Assembly (NCBI GenBank): GCA_047973225.1
Contig: JBKEBQ010000040.1
Location: 11,645 to 75,644, forward strand
Direction of reading: 5' to 3'
Source: JBKEBQ01 sp047973225
GTDB lineage: Bacteria > Bacillota_I > Bacilli_A > Erysipelotrichales > Erysipelotrichaceae
DNA: 64,000 bases
In this document: piece by piece, positions 17,843 to 26,801 of the stretch
Layout of the letters: each line of letters starts with the position of its first letter
How positions within the stretch are numbered: the first letter of the stretch is position 1
Program-made: the position numbers and the translations under genes
Notes under the pieces: generated by a model
What the model was told of the DNA's origin: nothing
What the model saw: only the letters and a program-made list of their open reading frames with translations
Databases searched by the model: none

Positions 17843-17986
17843 GTACTTGCTCAATGTAAAAGCAAATGAAACAATTTACGTAAATGGAAGCGAAAGATAT
17901 TTTATTATTGGGAATTACAGAAAAGCATATATATACTTACTTTTCGTAGAGATTAAATCTTTAATGACAAATGATAAAATGCAGAG
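17835..17986 (+). pseudogene. possible fragment of an ABC permease periplasmic domain
   Basis: A frame open from 17835 to a TAA ending near 17986 reads ...NVKANETIYVNGSERYFIIGNY. This resembles the GDTIxINGxxYxIIGVY strand pattern of MacB/FtsX outside domains. It has no start codon or ribosome site. This may be leftover coding DNA from an adjacent transporter or chance. Between here and the rimP promoter I see nothing else. Confidence 0.25.
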
Positions 17987-18098
17987 ATAACTGAAGCTTT
18001 ATTATGTTACTTTTTTAGATTAACATAATGGTTTGTGCGCTTATAACTGCAGACAGTATTCTTTACGAATCAAGCTGCTAAAAAAATTTCAAGAATGA

Positions 18099-18127
18099 TT
18101 GAAATATATATAAAGACATGCTATAAT
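18099..18127 (+). promoter_or_regulatory. promoter of the rimP-nusA-infB operon
   Basis: TTGAAA (18099-18104), 17 nt, TATAAT (18122-18127), with TGC just before the -10. One of the strongest promoters in the window. Confidence 0.85.
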
Positions 18128-18144
18128 TTACATATAAGTCAAAC

Positions 18145-18166
18145 AGAGTGGGTGAAAACCCACTCT
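18145..18166 (+). promoter_or_regulatory. rimP 5' leader hairpin (GAAA tetraloop)
   Basis: AGAGTGGGT (18145-18153) and ACCCACTCT (18158-18166) form a perfect 9-bp stem closed by a GAAA (GNRA) loop. It sits about 10 nt after the expected transcript start and 21 nt before rimP. There is no T-run, so it is not a terminator. A similar GAGTGGG...CCCACTC hairpin precedes rimP in many Firmicutes as I recall, suggesting conserved control or 5' protection of the message. Confidence 0.7.
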
Positions 18167-18187
18167 TCGTTATGATGGGGAGGAATT

Positions 18188-18655
18188 ATGGGTTCAATTG
18201 ATAAATTAAAAGAACTTATTTTACCCCTTACACAGAAGGCTAATGTAGAATTATACGATGTGGAATGGGTACAAGAAGGAAACATGAAAATTTTACAAGT
18301 TTCGATTGTTCATACGGATGGAAAAATGGATGTTGATACATGTGCTGAGGTATCGAATAAGATATCGGATATGCTCGATGAGAAGGATTTTCTTGATTTT
18401 GAATACTACTTGGAAGTTTGTAGTCCAGGTGCTGAGCGAGAGTTGCGAAATGATGAAGAGATACGCCAAGCGATTGACCGTTATGTGTATCTTAAATTTA
18501 AAGATCCAACAGCAGGCATGCATGAGGTGAGTGGCTTTTTAAAAACAGTAATGCAAGATAGCGTATGCATAGAATATATGGCGAAAAATATTAAAAAGAA
18601 AATTGAGGTTGCTAGGGATAATATATCTTATATCCGTTTAGCTGTAAAACTATAG
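18188..18655 (+). CDS. rimP: ribosome maturation factor RimP
   Basis: A 155-residue RimP, needed for late 30S subunit assembly. The N-terminal domain contains VELYDVEWVQEGNMKILQVSI and the YLEVCSPGAERELR block is the family signature; the C-terminal domain is Sm-like. First gene of the classic translation/transcription operon, with GGGGAGG upstream of the start. Length is standard. Confidence 0.95.
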   Translation: MGSIDKLKELILPLTQKANVELYDVEWVQEGNMKILQVSIVHTDGKMDVDTCAEVSNKISDMLDEKDFLDFEYYLEVCSPGAERELRNDEEIRQAIDRYVYLKFKDPTAGMHEVSGFLKTVMQDSVCIEYMAKNIKKKIEVARDNISYIRLAVKL

Positions 18656-18668
18656 AGAGGATAAAAAC

Positions 18669-20315
18669 ATGAAATTAGATACAATTGTAGAAGCAATGCA
18701 GGAAATTGAGAAAGATCGTAGTATTTCAAAAGAAATTATCATTGAGGCATTAGAAGAGGCTTTAGCAAAAGCCTTTCGTAAGCATATAGAAATTCCAGAC
18801 GCTTATGTTCGTGTTGATGTTTCTAGTGATGAAATTAAGGTGTTCCACCAACATTTGATTGTTGGAGAAGTTGAGGATGATGCGCTTGAAATTTCCCTTG
18901 AAGATGCTAAGAAGATTCGTGAAGATTATGAAGTAGGAGAATACTTTGAGGAAGAAGTGAGTATTCAAGACTTTGGACGTATTGCCATTATTTTAGCAAA
19001 AAATGTTATGAAACAAAAAACACGGGAAGCGCAAAAGCAAGCTGTATATGATCAATATAGTGATAAATTGGAAGAGCTTGTAAGTGGGATTGTTGAAACG
19101 GTTGAGGAAAAGTTTTGTTTGGTGAATATTGGTAAAACTTTAGCATTGATGCCCAAAGTTGCACAAATCCCCAATGAAAAGTATTATGAGGGGCAACAAA
19201 TAAGGGTTGTTATTAGTGATGTGAATAAAGAAACAAAGGGAGCACAAGTATTGGTTTCACGTGCTGATCCGGTACTGGTACGTCGTTTGTTTGAAAAGGA
19301 AGTGCCAGAAATTTATCAAGGTATCATTGAAATTAAAGCGATCGCGAGAGAACCGGGAGAGCGCTGTAAGATGGCAGTGTATTCCAACAACGAAAACATT
19401 GATCCCATTGGTGCGTGTATTGGTCCTAGAGGAAGTCGTGTGCAAGTCATCATTGATGAGTTAAAAGGTGAAAAAATAGATATCTTTGAGTGGAATGAAG
19501 ATGTTAGTGAATTGATTAAAAATGCATTGGCACCTGCAGAAGTATTGGCAGTTATTCCAAATGAAACCAAACGTGGTTTGATGGTAATTGTGAATGATGA
19601 TCAACTATCCCTTGCGATTGGGAAACGAGGAAAAAATGCACGATTGGCAGTAAAACTTACCAATAATACCATCGATATTAAATCTATAAGCGATGCGGAA
19701 GCGATGAACATTAATTGGCGTGATATTGCTGATGCAGAAGCACTGCGATTGGCAGAAGAAAAAGAGGAACAACGTAAAAAAGCACAAGCGTCTTTATATA
19801 GTGAAGTACAACATCGTGATACAGGCGTTGAAGAGGAGTACGTTGATGAACTCTTAGGTGAACACATCATTGAGGAAGAGTTTATCACGGAGCGTGAGGA
19901 AGTAAAGGAAACGCCAGTAAAAAAAGAAAAAGAAGTTGTTGCTAAGCAAAAAAGCAAAGAAGAAGAGGCACTGGAAGAAGCTGCGCGTTTGGTAAAAGAA
20001 CGTAAAACAAAGGGTATTGATATCGAGAAAAAACGTGCCTATGTTTCAAAATTCGAAGATATAGCGGGTGCAAAAAAAGAAGAAATTCCTGTTGTGAAAA
20101 AGAAAAAGCGTCGCTATGATGAGAGCCAAGAGGAAGAAGAAATCATCACTACACCAACGCATAATCCAAACGAGCAAGAGTATGAGTTGAAACCTATTTA
20201 TACTGAAGAAGAATTGGCGGAAATTGAGGCACAGCGTAAAGCAGAAGAAGCAGCAGAGTGGATCAATGAAGACATCGATTTTGATGAATATGACGAATTC
20301 TACGACGAAGAGTAG
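18669..20315 (+). CDS. nusA: transcription elongation factor NusA with long acidic tail
   Basis: A 548-residue NusA, which binds RNA polymerase and modulates pausing, termination and antitermination. Order: N-terminal polymerase-binding domain (1 to about 125), S1 domain (about 130-200), KH1 and KH2 (about 230-345; IGPRGSRVQVI and LAIGKRGKNARLA carry the GxxG loops). Residues from about 355 form a Glu/Lys-rich low-complexity tail with EEE repeats. B. subtilis NusA stops near 370, so the tail is about 175 residues extra. It is not the acidic-repeat domain of proteobacteria. AGAGAGGA precedes the ATG. Confidence 0.95.
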   Translation: MKLDTIVEAMQEIEKDRSISKEIIIEALEEALAKAFRKHIEIPDAYVRVDVSSDEIKVFHQHLIVGEVEDDALEISLEDAKKIREDYEVGEYFEEEVSIQDFGRIAIILAKNVMKQKTREAQKQAVYDQYSDKLEELVSGIVETVEEKFCLVNIGKTLALMPKVAQIPNEKYYEGQQIRVVISDVNKETKGAQVLVSRADPVLVRRLFEKEVPEIYQGIIEIKAIAREPGERCKMAVYSNNENIDPIGACIGPRGSRVQVIIDELKGEKIDIFEWNEDVSELIKNALAPAEVLAVIPNETKRGLMVIVNDDQLSLAIGKRGKNARLAVKLTNNTIDIKSISDAEAMNINWRDIADAEALRLAEEKEEQRKKAQASLYSEVQHRDTGVEEEYVDELLGEHIIEEEFITEREEVKETPVKKEKEVVAKQKSKEEEALEEAARLVKERKTKGIDIEKKRAYVSKFEDIAGAKKEEIPVVKKKKRRYDESQEEEEIITTPTHNPNEQEYELKPIYTEEELAEIEAQRKAEEAAEWINEDIDFDEYDEFYDEE

Positions 20316-20322
20316 GTAAAAT

Positions 20323-20574
20323 ATGAAAAAAGTTCCGTTGAGAAAATGTATTGCAACCGGCGAACAACTTCCTAAACAAGAATTGATTCGAATTGTGCGA
20401 ACACCTGAAAAAATGGTGGTTGTAGATGAAAGTGGAAGAATGAACGGCCGTGGCGCATATTTAAAAAGAAGTAGTGATGCAATTGATATTGCACAAAAGA
20501 AAAATTCATTACGTCGTGCCCTAAATGTTGAAGTGGATAGTAATGTGTATGACGAATTGAGAAAGCTTGTATAA
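20323..20574 (+). CDS. rnpM: YlxR/RnpM RNA-binding protein (DUF448)
   Basis: An 83-residue YlxR-family protein. PLRKCIATGEQLPKQELIRIVR and GRGAYLKRS are the family signatures. In B. subtilis the protein (RnpM) binds RNase P RNA and modulates it. Seven nucleotides after nusA; its TAA overlaps the start of the next gene, so translation is coupled. Confidence 0.92.
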   Translation: MKKVPLRKCIATGEQLPKQELIRIVRTPEKMVVVDESGRMNGRGAYLKRSSDAIDIAQKKNSLRRALNVEVDSNVYDELRKLV

Positions 20575-20870
20575 TGCATCATTGGATGGGGAGTGTCGGT
20601 TTGGCAATGCGTGCTAGAAAAGTAAGTTTTGGCGATACTTTAATACATGATATTCGCTCAAAAAAAGCAAAACTTGTTTTACTTGCAAGCAATGCAAGCG
20701 AAAACACGAAAAAGAAAGTAAAAGATAAAAGTAAGTTTTATCAAATAGAAATGATTGAAGTTGTAGAAAGTGAATTACTAAGCAAGGCAGTCGGTAAAGA
20801 AAATATCAAGGCCATTGGTATTTTGGATGAAGGTTTTGCGAACAGGATAAAAAAAACAATGAAAGGATAG
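20574..20870 (+). CDS. ylxQ: L7Ae/L30e/S12e/Gadd45-like RNA-binding protein (YlxQ)
   Basis: A 98-residue L7Ae-fold protein expected to bind kink-turn RNA. The family blocks are VGLAMRARKVSFGDTLIHDIRSKKAKLVLLASNASENTKKK. Start at 20574 overlaps the rnpM stop; ATG 20586 is a possible alternative. Conserved position between ylxR and infB. Confidence 0.88.
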   Translation: MHHWMGSVGLAMRARKVSFGDTLIHDIRSKKAKLVLLASNASENTKKKVKDKSKFYQIEMIEVVESELLSKAVGKENIKAIGILDEGFANRIKKTMKG

Positions 20871-20880
20871 GTGAATGTGT

Positions 20881-22722
20881 ATGGCAAGAAGACCAGTAAG
20901 AAATAACAAGCGTAATCGTAACAACAGGAATAAAAAGGATTTTTCATCAAATAAGAAAGAGGAAGTAGTTGTTACTGAGATTACATATTCGGGTGTTTTA
21001 ACGGTAGGTGACTTGGCTAAGTTAATGCACAAACAAGCATCTGAAATTATAAAATTTCTATTTTTATTAGGAAATATGGCGACCATCAACACCACTCTTG
21101 ATGATGAAAATATTGCATTGGTATGTATGGAATATGGAATTGAACCGCACAAAGAAGTTATTGTTGAAGAGTTTAACTTTGAAGATATGGAAGAAGTGGA
21201 CGATCCCAAAAATCTTGTATCAAGACCACCTGTTGTTACGATCATGGGGCATGTTGATCATGGGAAAACAACCTTGTTGGACACCATTCGTAAAACCAAG
21301 GTAACCGAAGATGAATTTGGTGGTATTACGCAACATATTGGAGCCTATCAGGTAAGTGTAAAAGGTCGTAAGGTTACATTTTTAGATACTCCAGGACATG
21401 AGGCATTTACTGCAATGCGTGCACGTGGAGCGAAAGTAACCGATGTTTGTATTATTGTAGTAGCAGCAGATGATGGTGTGATGCCACAGACCAAAGAAGC
21501 GATTGATCATGCGAAAGCTGCAAACGTTCCCATCATTGTGGCAGTGAATAAAATGGATAAGGAAGGCGTCAATACAGAGCGTGTTTTCAGCGAGATGAGT
21601 GATGCAGGATGTATGCCTGAAGAATGGGGTGGCGAAACGATATTTGTGCCCGTTAGTGCAAAAAATGGAATGGGTATTGAAGAACTTCTAGAAAATGTAT
21701 TGGTTGTTGCTGAGGTTGCTGATTTGAAAGCCAATCCCAAAAGAAGTGCAACAGGTACGCTAATTGAGGCAAAACTAGATAAAGGCAGAGGGCCGGTAGC
21801 GACACTGTTGGTGGAAAATGGAACATTGCATGCGAGTGAGGCTATTGTTGTAGGAACGGCGTTTGGACGTGTTCGTAAGATGGTTGATGACTCTGGTAAA
21901 GAAATTAAAGTGGCCGGGCCTTCTACACCGATTGAAATTATTGGCTTGGACAGTGTGCCGATTGCTGGAGATGTTTTTAAGGCCTTTGATGAAGAGAAAA
22001 AGGCTCGTCAAATTGCATCTGCTCGAATGGATGTTCGTGTTGAAGAAGAACGGAACACTTCTAGTGCTATGAGTTTGGATGATTTGGCTCGCCAAATCGA
22101 AGAAGGGGATGTGCAAAGTATTAACGTTATTGTAAAAGCGGATGTACAGGGTAGTGCAGAGGCAGTGAAAGCATCATTAGAAAAAATTGATGTAGATGGT
22201 GTAAATGTGAATGTTATTCGCTCTCAAGCTGGTGCGATTAGTGAATCGGATGTTATGTTGGCGAGTGCTTCTAATGCGGTTGTGTATGGGTTTAATGTAC
22301 GACCAACAGCAGCGGTAAGAAAAAAAGCCGAAGAAGTCAAAGTAGATATTCGTTTGCATAAGATTATTTATAAGGCACTTGAAGAAATGGAAAGTGCGAT
22401 GAAGGGAATGTTGGCTCCTGTTTATAAAGAGGTTATCATTGGACAAGCAGAAGTACGCGAAACGTATAAAGTAAGTAAAATTGGGACGATTGCGGGATGT
22501 ATTGTGAATGATGGTGTCTTGCGAAGAGAATGTGGAGTGCGTTTGATTCGTGATGGTATTGTTGTATATGAAGGGAAATTGGGTTCTTTGAAACGTTTTA
22601 AAGACGATGTGAAAGAAGTTGCTAATGGATATGAATGCGGAATTACGATTGAGAACTTTAATGATATTAAAGAAGGAGATGTTGTTGAGGCCTTTGAAGA
22701 TCAACAAGTACCACTAGCATAA
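20881..22722 (+). CDS. infB: translation initiation factor IF-2
   Basis: A 613-residue IF-2, the GTPase that places initiator tRNA on the 30S subunit. The N-terminal arm is short and basic (about 20 residues before the IF2N domain). The G domain starts near residue 120 with GHVDHGKTT, DTPGHEAF and NKMD, followed by domains II, III and the C-terminal initiator-tRNA-binding domain. Many Firmicutes IF-2 proteins are longer, so this is the compact form. An AGGTGA site at 20869-20874 favours ATG 20881 over the in-frame ATG at 20875. Confidence 0.96.
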   Translation: MARRPVRNNKRNRNNRNKKDFSSNKKEEVVVTEITYSGVLTVGDLAKLMHKQASEIIKFLFLLGNMATINTTLDDENIALVCMEYGIEPHKEVIVEEFNFEDMEEVDDPKNLVSRPPVVTIMGHVDHGKTTLLDTIRKTKVTEDEFGGITQHIGAYQVSVKGRKVTFLDTPGHEAFTAMRARGAKVTDVCIIVVAADDGVMPQTKEAIDHAKAANVPIIVAVNKMDKEGVNTERVFSEMSDAGCMPEEWGGETIFVPVSAKNGMGIEELLENVLVVAEVADLKANPKRSATGTLIEAKLDKGRGPVATLLVENGTLHASEAIVVGTAFGRVRKMVDDSGKEIKVAGPSTPIEIIGLDSVPIAGDVFKAFDEEKKARQIASARMDVRVEEERNTSSAMSLDDLARQIEEGDVQSINVIVKADVQGSAEAVKASLEKIDVDGVNVNVIRSQAGAISESDVMLASASNAVVYGFNVRPTAAVRKKAEEVKVDIRLHKIIYKALEEMESAMKGMLAPVYKEVIIGQAEVRETYKVSKIGTIAGCIVNDGVLRRECGVRLIRDGIVVYEGKLGSLKRFKDDVKEVANGYECGITIENFNDIKEGDVVEAFEDQQVPLA

Positions 22723-23069
22723 TGAGTACCAAAAGCGAAAAAGTAGCGGGTTTAATTCAGCGAAACATTACAGAGATTATTTCTTTAGAGCTGAAAAACC
22801 CAAATATTGGGTTTATCACCATTGTTGATTGTATTGTTACAAACGATTTATCGATTGCAAAAGTATATGTTTCTTTTCTAGGACAAACGAATCGTAAAAC
22901 AGCAGGAATGCAAGCACTGCGTCAATCCAAAGGTTTTATTCGTAGTGAACTTAGCAAAAAGTTATCAATGCGCAAAGTTCCAGAACTTCATTTCATTTTA
23001 GATAATACTTTAGAAAAAGGAAATAAAATCGAAAAAATCATTTCTGATATACATAAGAAAAACGAATAA
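22722..23069 (+). CDS. rbfA: 30S ribosome-binding factor A
   Basis: A 115-residue KH-type RbfA, required for 16S rRNA 5' end maturation and cold adaptation. LSIAKVYVSFLG and MRKVPELHFILDNTLEKGNKIEKII are family blocks. Its ATG overlaps the infB stop (ATGA type), so translation is coupled. Confidence 0.95.
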   Translation: MSTKSEKVAGLIQRNITEIISLELKNPNIGFITIVDCIVTNDLSIAKVYVSFLGQTNRKTAGMQALRQSKGFIRSELSKKLSMRKVPELHFILDNTLEKGNKIEKIISDIHKKNE

Positions 23070-23084
23070 ATGGAGGATGGTACC

Positions 23085-23654
23085 ATGTTTTTGTTAGATT
23101 ATATATTTGGTTTCATTTTACAAAGCACACTGATTGCAATTGTAGTATCTACAATTGCTTTTGCTGTTTATGTTTTCTACAAAAAGCAAAAGAGTGAAAC
23201 ATATGAGAAGCGGTTTATTGTCTTCTGTTTTGTGTTTTACATGACAACGCTTCTCTATTTAACGGTGTATCGAGAAGGATTATTCACCAACACGAGCAGA
23301 ACCCTTAATTTATATCCTTTTGTTACTTTGATTTCCAGTTTCCAATTATTGTATGCGCAAGATGCACTGGCAGCTATAGGTTATGTTATATATAACGTAA
23401 TCGGGAATATCTTATGGTTTATGCCTCTTGGATATTTTCTGTGTATATTTCATAAAAACATTAAAATATATTATGTATTTTGGGGATCTTTACTTTTTTC
23501 ATTAACAATCGAAGTCGTTCAATATTTATGTTATGTTGGAATTAGTGATATTGACGATGTTATTTTTAATACCTTAGGCGGTTTGACCGGCTATGTAGTG
23601 TATATTTTAGTAAAGAGAGGAAATCGTCATGAGTATAAAAAAACAAGTGCTTAA
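23085..23654 (+). CDS. VanZ family membrane protein
   Basis: A 189-residue protein with about five TM segments. The block NVIGNILWFMPLGYFLC and the later EVVQYLCYVGISDIDDVIFNTLGGLTGY are the VanZ signature. VanZ proteins of known function confer low-level teicoplanin resistance; most relatives have no known role. The frame opens at 23070, but GGAGG at 23072-23076 points to ATG 23085. It directly follows rbfA and overlaps the next gene by 26 nt, so it may be expressed from the rimP operon. Confidence 0.85.
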   Translation: MFLLDYIFGFILQSTLIAIVVSTIAFAVYVFYKKQKSETYEKRFIVFCFVFYMTTLLYLTVYREGLFTNTSRTLNLYPFVTLISSFQLLYAQDALAAIGYVIYNVIGNILWFMPLGYFLCIFHKNIKIYYVFWGSLLFSLTIEVVQYLCYVGISDIDDVIFNTLGGLTGYVVYILVKRGNRHEYKKTSA

Positions 23655-24669
23655 ATTTTGGAAGATCTTTTTACAGGAACGAAGCAATTTAGAACATGCT
23701 TTGAGGCATCATTGTGAAACTGAACAAAAGGAAATATCAAAAATTTTAAATGTATATTTGGAAGAGTTATGCAATTGTCAACTCATGTTTGAAGTTGGCT
23801 TACAGCACTATGAAATGATTTTTTTAAGTGGGCAAGATAAAAATGCGCAAATCATATGCGCGTTATTAAAAAAAATGATGCCAAAAGGAATAGAAGGTAC
23901 ATGGCTTGTGCACGCTAGCCTACCTCCTTTAAGTGAGAAGGCGTTGCATACGATTTTGCGTCTAGAAGATAAAGAATATACGCCGGATAATTTTATTGTA
24001 TATTACGATATAGACGAACAAAACAAATGTTTGAATCTAGAAGTTTACTGTAAGGCGTATGATGTGTTGGAGAAAAACAAAGCGAATGAAGTTACAATGT
24101 ATTTATTATCCTTATTTTTAGGCGATATAGCACTAGAGGCATATGTGAATCAAATCGATTTAATCGATCATCAAAAAACGGGAGATAGTGCTCTTTTAAC
24201 ACAGTTATATGAAGTTCTGCAAGATATTATTGCTGAATATCAATGGGTGGATTATCAAGATGCAACGATGATTTATCGTATTTTTAAAATACAAGAAAAC
24301 ACAAATCAAGAAGCAGTGCGTAAAGATATTAAAATAATGAGTAGCGTCCATCCAGTTTTGATGAGTGAACTGTTGGAAGATGTGTTTCATAGTTATCATG
24401 AATTTTTTGATTTTGGTGGTGAATTCGGATATATCTATTATGAAAATCCATATAGGGATGAGAAGGATGCGCTCTTGCGCCAAAAGTTAGAGAAAGTGAT
24501 CAATAATATGTTATATAAACATGGAATTGCCCGAAGTATCGGTGGAGCAATGGGTTCAAAATATACATATATTGACATTGCAGTCTTTGATAAAGAGGAG
24601 TTTTTAAAAGCTTTTCATAAGATGAATACGCATATCTCCTTATCACTAGCCTATACTTCTTTTTCATAA
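23629..24669 (+). CDS. conserved-looking protein of unknown function
   Basis: A 346-residue soluble protein I do not recognise. It is acidic, mostly alpha/beta by appearance, and ends with a distinctive block GGAMGSKYTYIDIAVFD followed by a short amphipathic end. No signal peptide or TM. A GAGAGG ribosome site lies inside the end of the VanZ-like gene, 26 nt of which it overlaps in another frame. Translational coupling suggests a functional link, but none can be named. No terminator is evident after it. Confidence 0.6.
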   Translation: MSIKKQVLKFWKIFLQERSNLEHALRHHCETEQKEISKILNVYLEELCNCQLMFEVGLQHYEMIFLSGQDKNAQIICALLKKMMPKGIEGTWLVHASLPPLSEKALHTILRLEDKEYTPDNFIVYYDIDEQNKCLNLEVYCKAYDVLEKNKANEVTMYLLSLFLGDIALEAYVNQIDLIDHQKTGDSALLTQLYEVLQDIIAEYQWVDYQDATMIYRIFKIQENTNQEAVRKDIKIMSSVHPVLMSELLEDVFHSYHEFFDFGGEFGYIYYENPYRDEKDALLRQKLEKVINNMLYKHGIARSIGGAMGSKYTYIDIAVFDKEEFLKAFHKMNTHISLSLAYTSFS

Positions 24670-25159
24670 AGGGGTAAACTAAAAAAGTCGATATTTCAGA
24701 GCTTTAATTTAGGATTACTCCTGTAAAAAATACACTTGTTTTTAAAGGAAAGAAGAAAAAATGATGTCACAGATCTTAAATAGTGGGATGAGTTTTTATA
24801 AAAAATCACATTAAAAAGATTATACAAAATTTTGTGTAAAATAATCTCCAATGCCAGCATATGAAAATATCAAAGAGGTTGTATTATGATGGGATCTCTA
24901 TCTCATCAATAGTTAAAGCGCATGCATAGCCACATGATATGCTCAAGTAACCACATATCGGCATCTAAGAAAATAAAGGATGAGGTTTTCTGCTAAGAGT
25001 TAAAGATAGGTGTACGCAACTTATAAAGGGTAACACAGTGCTATTTTATTGGAAATATATGTGTTTTCTTATAGTCATATTGCCTATATTCTAAAACAAT
25101 CACTATATATGTGCGTTTTTTAAAAATCGATGTCCTTTGCTTTTGTAGTGCGAGAATAA
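24670..25159. other. non-coding stretch, nothing recognisable
   Basis: About 490 nt of AT-rich DNA. Tiny ORFs occur (for example 17 codons from 24761 and 8 codons from 24885, both after purine-rich stretches), but none resembles a gene. No hairpin with a T-run, RNA gene or repeat was found. It may be decayed DNA. Confidence 0.5.
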
Positions 25160-25188
25160 TTGATAAACAAGCACAATAATGATACTAT
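25160..25188 (+). promoter_or_regulatory. promoter of the yqeG-nth gene cluster
   Basis: TTGATA (25160-25165), 17 nt, TACTAT (25183-25188), with TGA before the -10. Confidence 0.65.
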
Positions 25189-25212
25189 TAACGTATTACA
25201 TTGAGAGGTATT

Positions 25213-25737
25213 ATGATAAAAAAATTGCAACCAAAAGAATATCGCAAAGATTTTCAACATATTGACATAAATCACTTAAAAACAAAAGGCATCAAATTGA
25301 TTATATGCGACTTGGATAATACACTAGTTGCGCATGATGAGCCTTTACCAAACGAGCAGGTGAGGTTATTTATAGAAAAAGTAAAAAGATCTGGTCTACA
25401 AATTTGTGTGATTAGTAATAACCAAAAAGGTCGAGTTAAAACCTTTGTTAAAGATTTAGATATCTATGCTTATGCATTTGCGAAAAAACCATTATCTTGG
25501 ACCTATCGAAAAGTAAAAAAAGACTATGCTTTACAAGGGTGTGAAATCGCTGCTGTTGGTGATCAGATATTAACTGATGTATGGGGTGGAAATCGTCAAG
25601 GAATGTACACGATTTTGACACATCCATTAGCTCAAAAAGATCTAAAGAGCACCAAAGTGAACCGTTTAATTGAACAATTTCTCTTTAAACGATTAGACGC
25701 AAAGGGCGTATTAAAAAAAGGAGTATTTGATGAGTAA
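25213..25737 (+). CDS. yqeG: YqeG family HAD-IIIA phosphatase
   Basis: A 174-residue HAD phosphatase. ICDLDNTLVAHDEP carries the two catalytic Asp residues, VISNN the second motif, and GDQILTDVWGGNRQGMYTI the metal-binding third block. Substrate unknown. It heads the yqeG-yqeH-yhbY-nadD cluster known from B. subtilis. ATG 25213 follows GAGAGG; the upstream TTG is rejected. It overlaps yqeH by 8 nt. Confidence 0.92.
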   Translation: MIKKLQPKEYRKDFQHIDINHLKTKGIKLIICDLDNTLVAHDEPLPNEQVRLFIEKVKRSGLQICVISNNQKGRVKTFVKDLDIYAYAFAKKPLSWTYRKVKKDYALQGCEIAAVGDQILTDVWGGNRQGMYTILTHPLAQKDLKSTKVNRLIEQFLFKRLDAKGVLKKGVFDE

Positions 25738-26800
25738 ACAATGTTTGGGTTGTGGTGCAATTTTGCAATTTGAAAATAGCGAAAGTTTAGGATATTCGCC
25801 AAAACAGGATGCGCAATATTGTCAACGTTGTTTTCGTTTGACCCATTATAATGATGTTACGATATCCATGCAAAAAGACATCCAAAATGATACACTTTTA
25901 CGCCGTGTAAATGAACTAGATGCGCTTGTTGTTTGGGTTGTTGACATGATAGATTTTTCATCAAGTATGTTACAAAGTCTACACCGACATTTGCAAGGGA
26001 AAGATATTTTATTGGTTTGTACAAAGAGTGACTTATTGCCAAGAGATACAAATTCTAATAAAATTGCACGTTTTATACAAAAACAATTGCAGCAACAAGC
26101 GTTACATGTATGTGGCATTGTGGTAAGTGGTAATTGGCATAAACAAGATGAGACATCGATTGAACAGGTGAAAGATGCGATAGAAACTTTTCGACACCAA
26201 CGGGATGTTGTGTTGTTGGGACAAGCAAATGCAGGCAAAAGTAGTGTATTAAATGCATTGTTGCGGACAAGGGCGTTAACGACTTCGTATCAACCAGGAA
26301 CAACACTTGATTTGCATCCGATAACGTTTGAACAATACACCTTATATGACACGCCAGGGCTTGTGAATTATGGATCTTGCTTGACCTATGCAGATCAAAA
26401 AACATTGCAAGAAATTGTATTGCATAAGCAACTCAATCCCAAAAAGTTTCAATTAACACAATCGCAAAGTCTTGCGATTGGGGGGCTTGTGCGCTTGGAT
26501 TTGGAAGCTTGTGAAGATGTTCGTGTTATCTGTTATGTGTCTAAACGATTAAAGATTCATCGCGGAAAACAAAGGCAAGCAGATATGTTATGGACTACCC
26601 ATTTTCATCAAAATATGTTATGTCCAGTGATCACGACTTCATTTGCGCAAATGAAACGGTGGGATGTTGTTAAAAAAGGTGAAGCGTTTGATATTGTGAT
26701 TTCAGGTTTGGGGTGGATATGTATTCATGGAAAGTTCAAATCTGCTTGTGTATATGTAGCAAAAGAAATAGATGTGCAATGTAGAGAGGCGATGATATAA
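25730..26800 (+). CDS. yqeH: ribosome biogenesis GTPase YqeH
   Basis: A 356-residue circularly permuted GTPase required for 30S assembly. An N-terminal zinc finger (CLGCG and CQRCF, Cys at about 4, 7, 30 and 33) is followed by the permuted G motifs: TKSD (G4) before GQANAGKSS (G1) and DTPG (G3). An AAAGGAG site lies inside yqeG. Length and order are as in B. subtilis. Confidence 0.95.
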   Translation: MSKQCLGCGAILQFENSESLGYSPKQDAQYCQRCFRLTHYNDVTISMQKDIQNDTLLRRVNELDALVVWVVDMIDFSSSMLQSLHRHLQGKDILLVCTKSDLLPRDTNSNKIARFIQKQLQQQALHVCGIVVSGNWHKQDETSIEQVKDAIETFRHQRDVVLLGQANAGKSSVLNALLRTRALTTSYQPGTTLDLHPITFEQYTLYDTPGLVNYGSCLTYADQKTLQEIVLHKQLNPKKFQLTQSQSLAIGGLVRLDLEACEDVRVICYVSKRLKIHRGKQRQADMLWTTHFHQNMLCPVITTSFAQMKRWDVVKKGEAFDIVISGLGWICIHGKFKSACVYVAKEIDVQCREAMI

Positions 26801-26801
26801 A

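Noticed and set aside
24761..24911. Tiny ORFs after purine-rich stretches in the 24.7-25.2 kb gap
   Set aside because: They are 17 and 8 codons long, with no signal peptide or neighbour relation; not supportable as genes.
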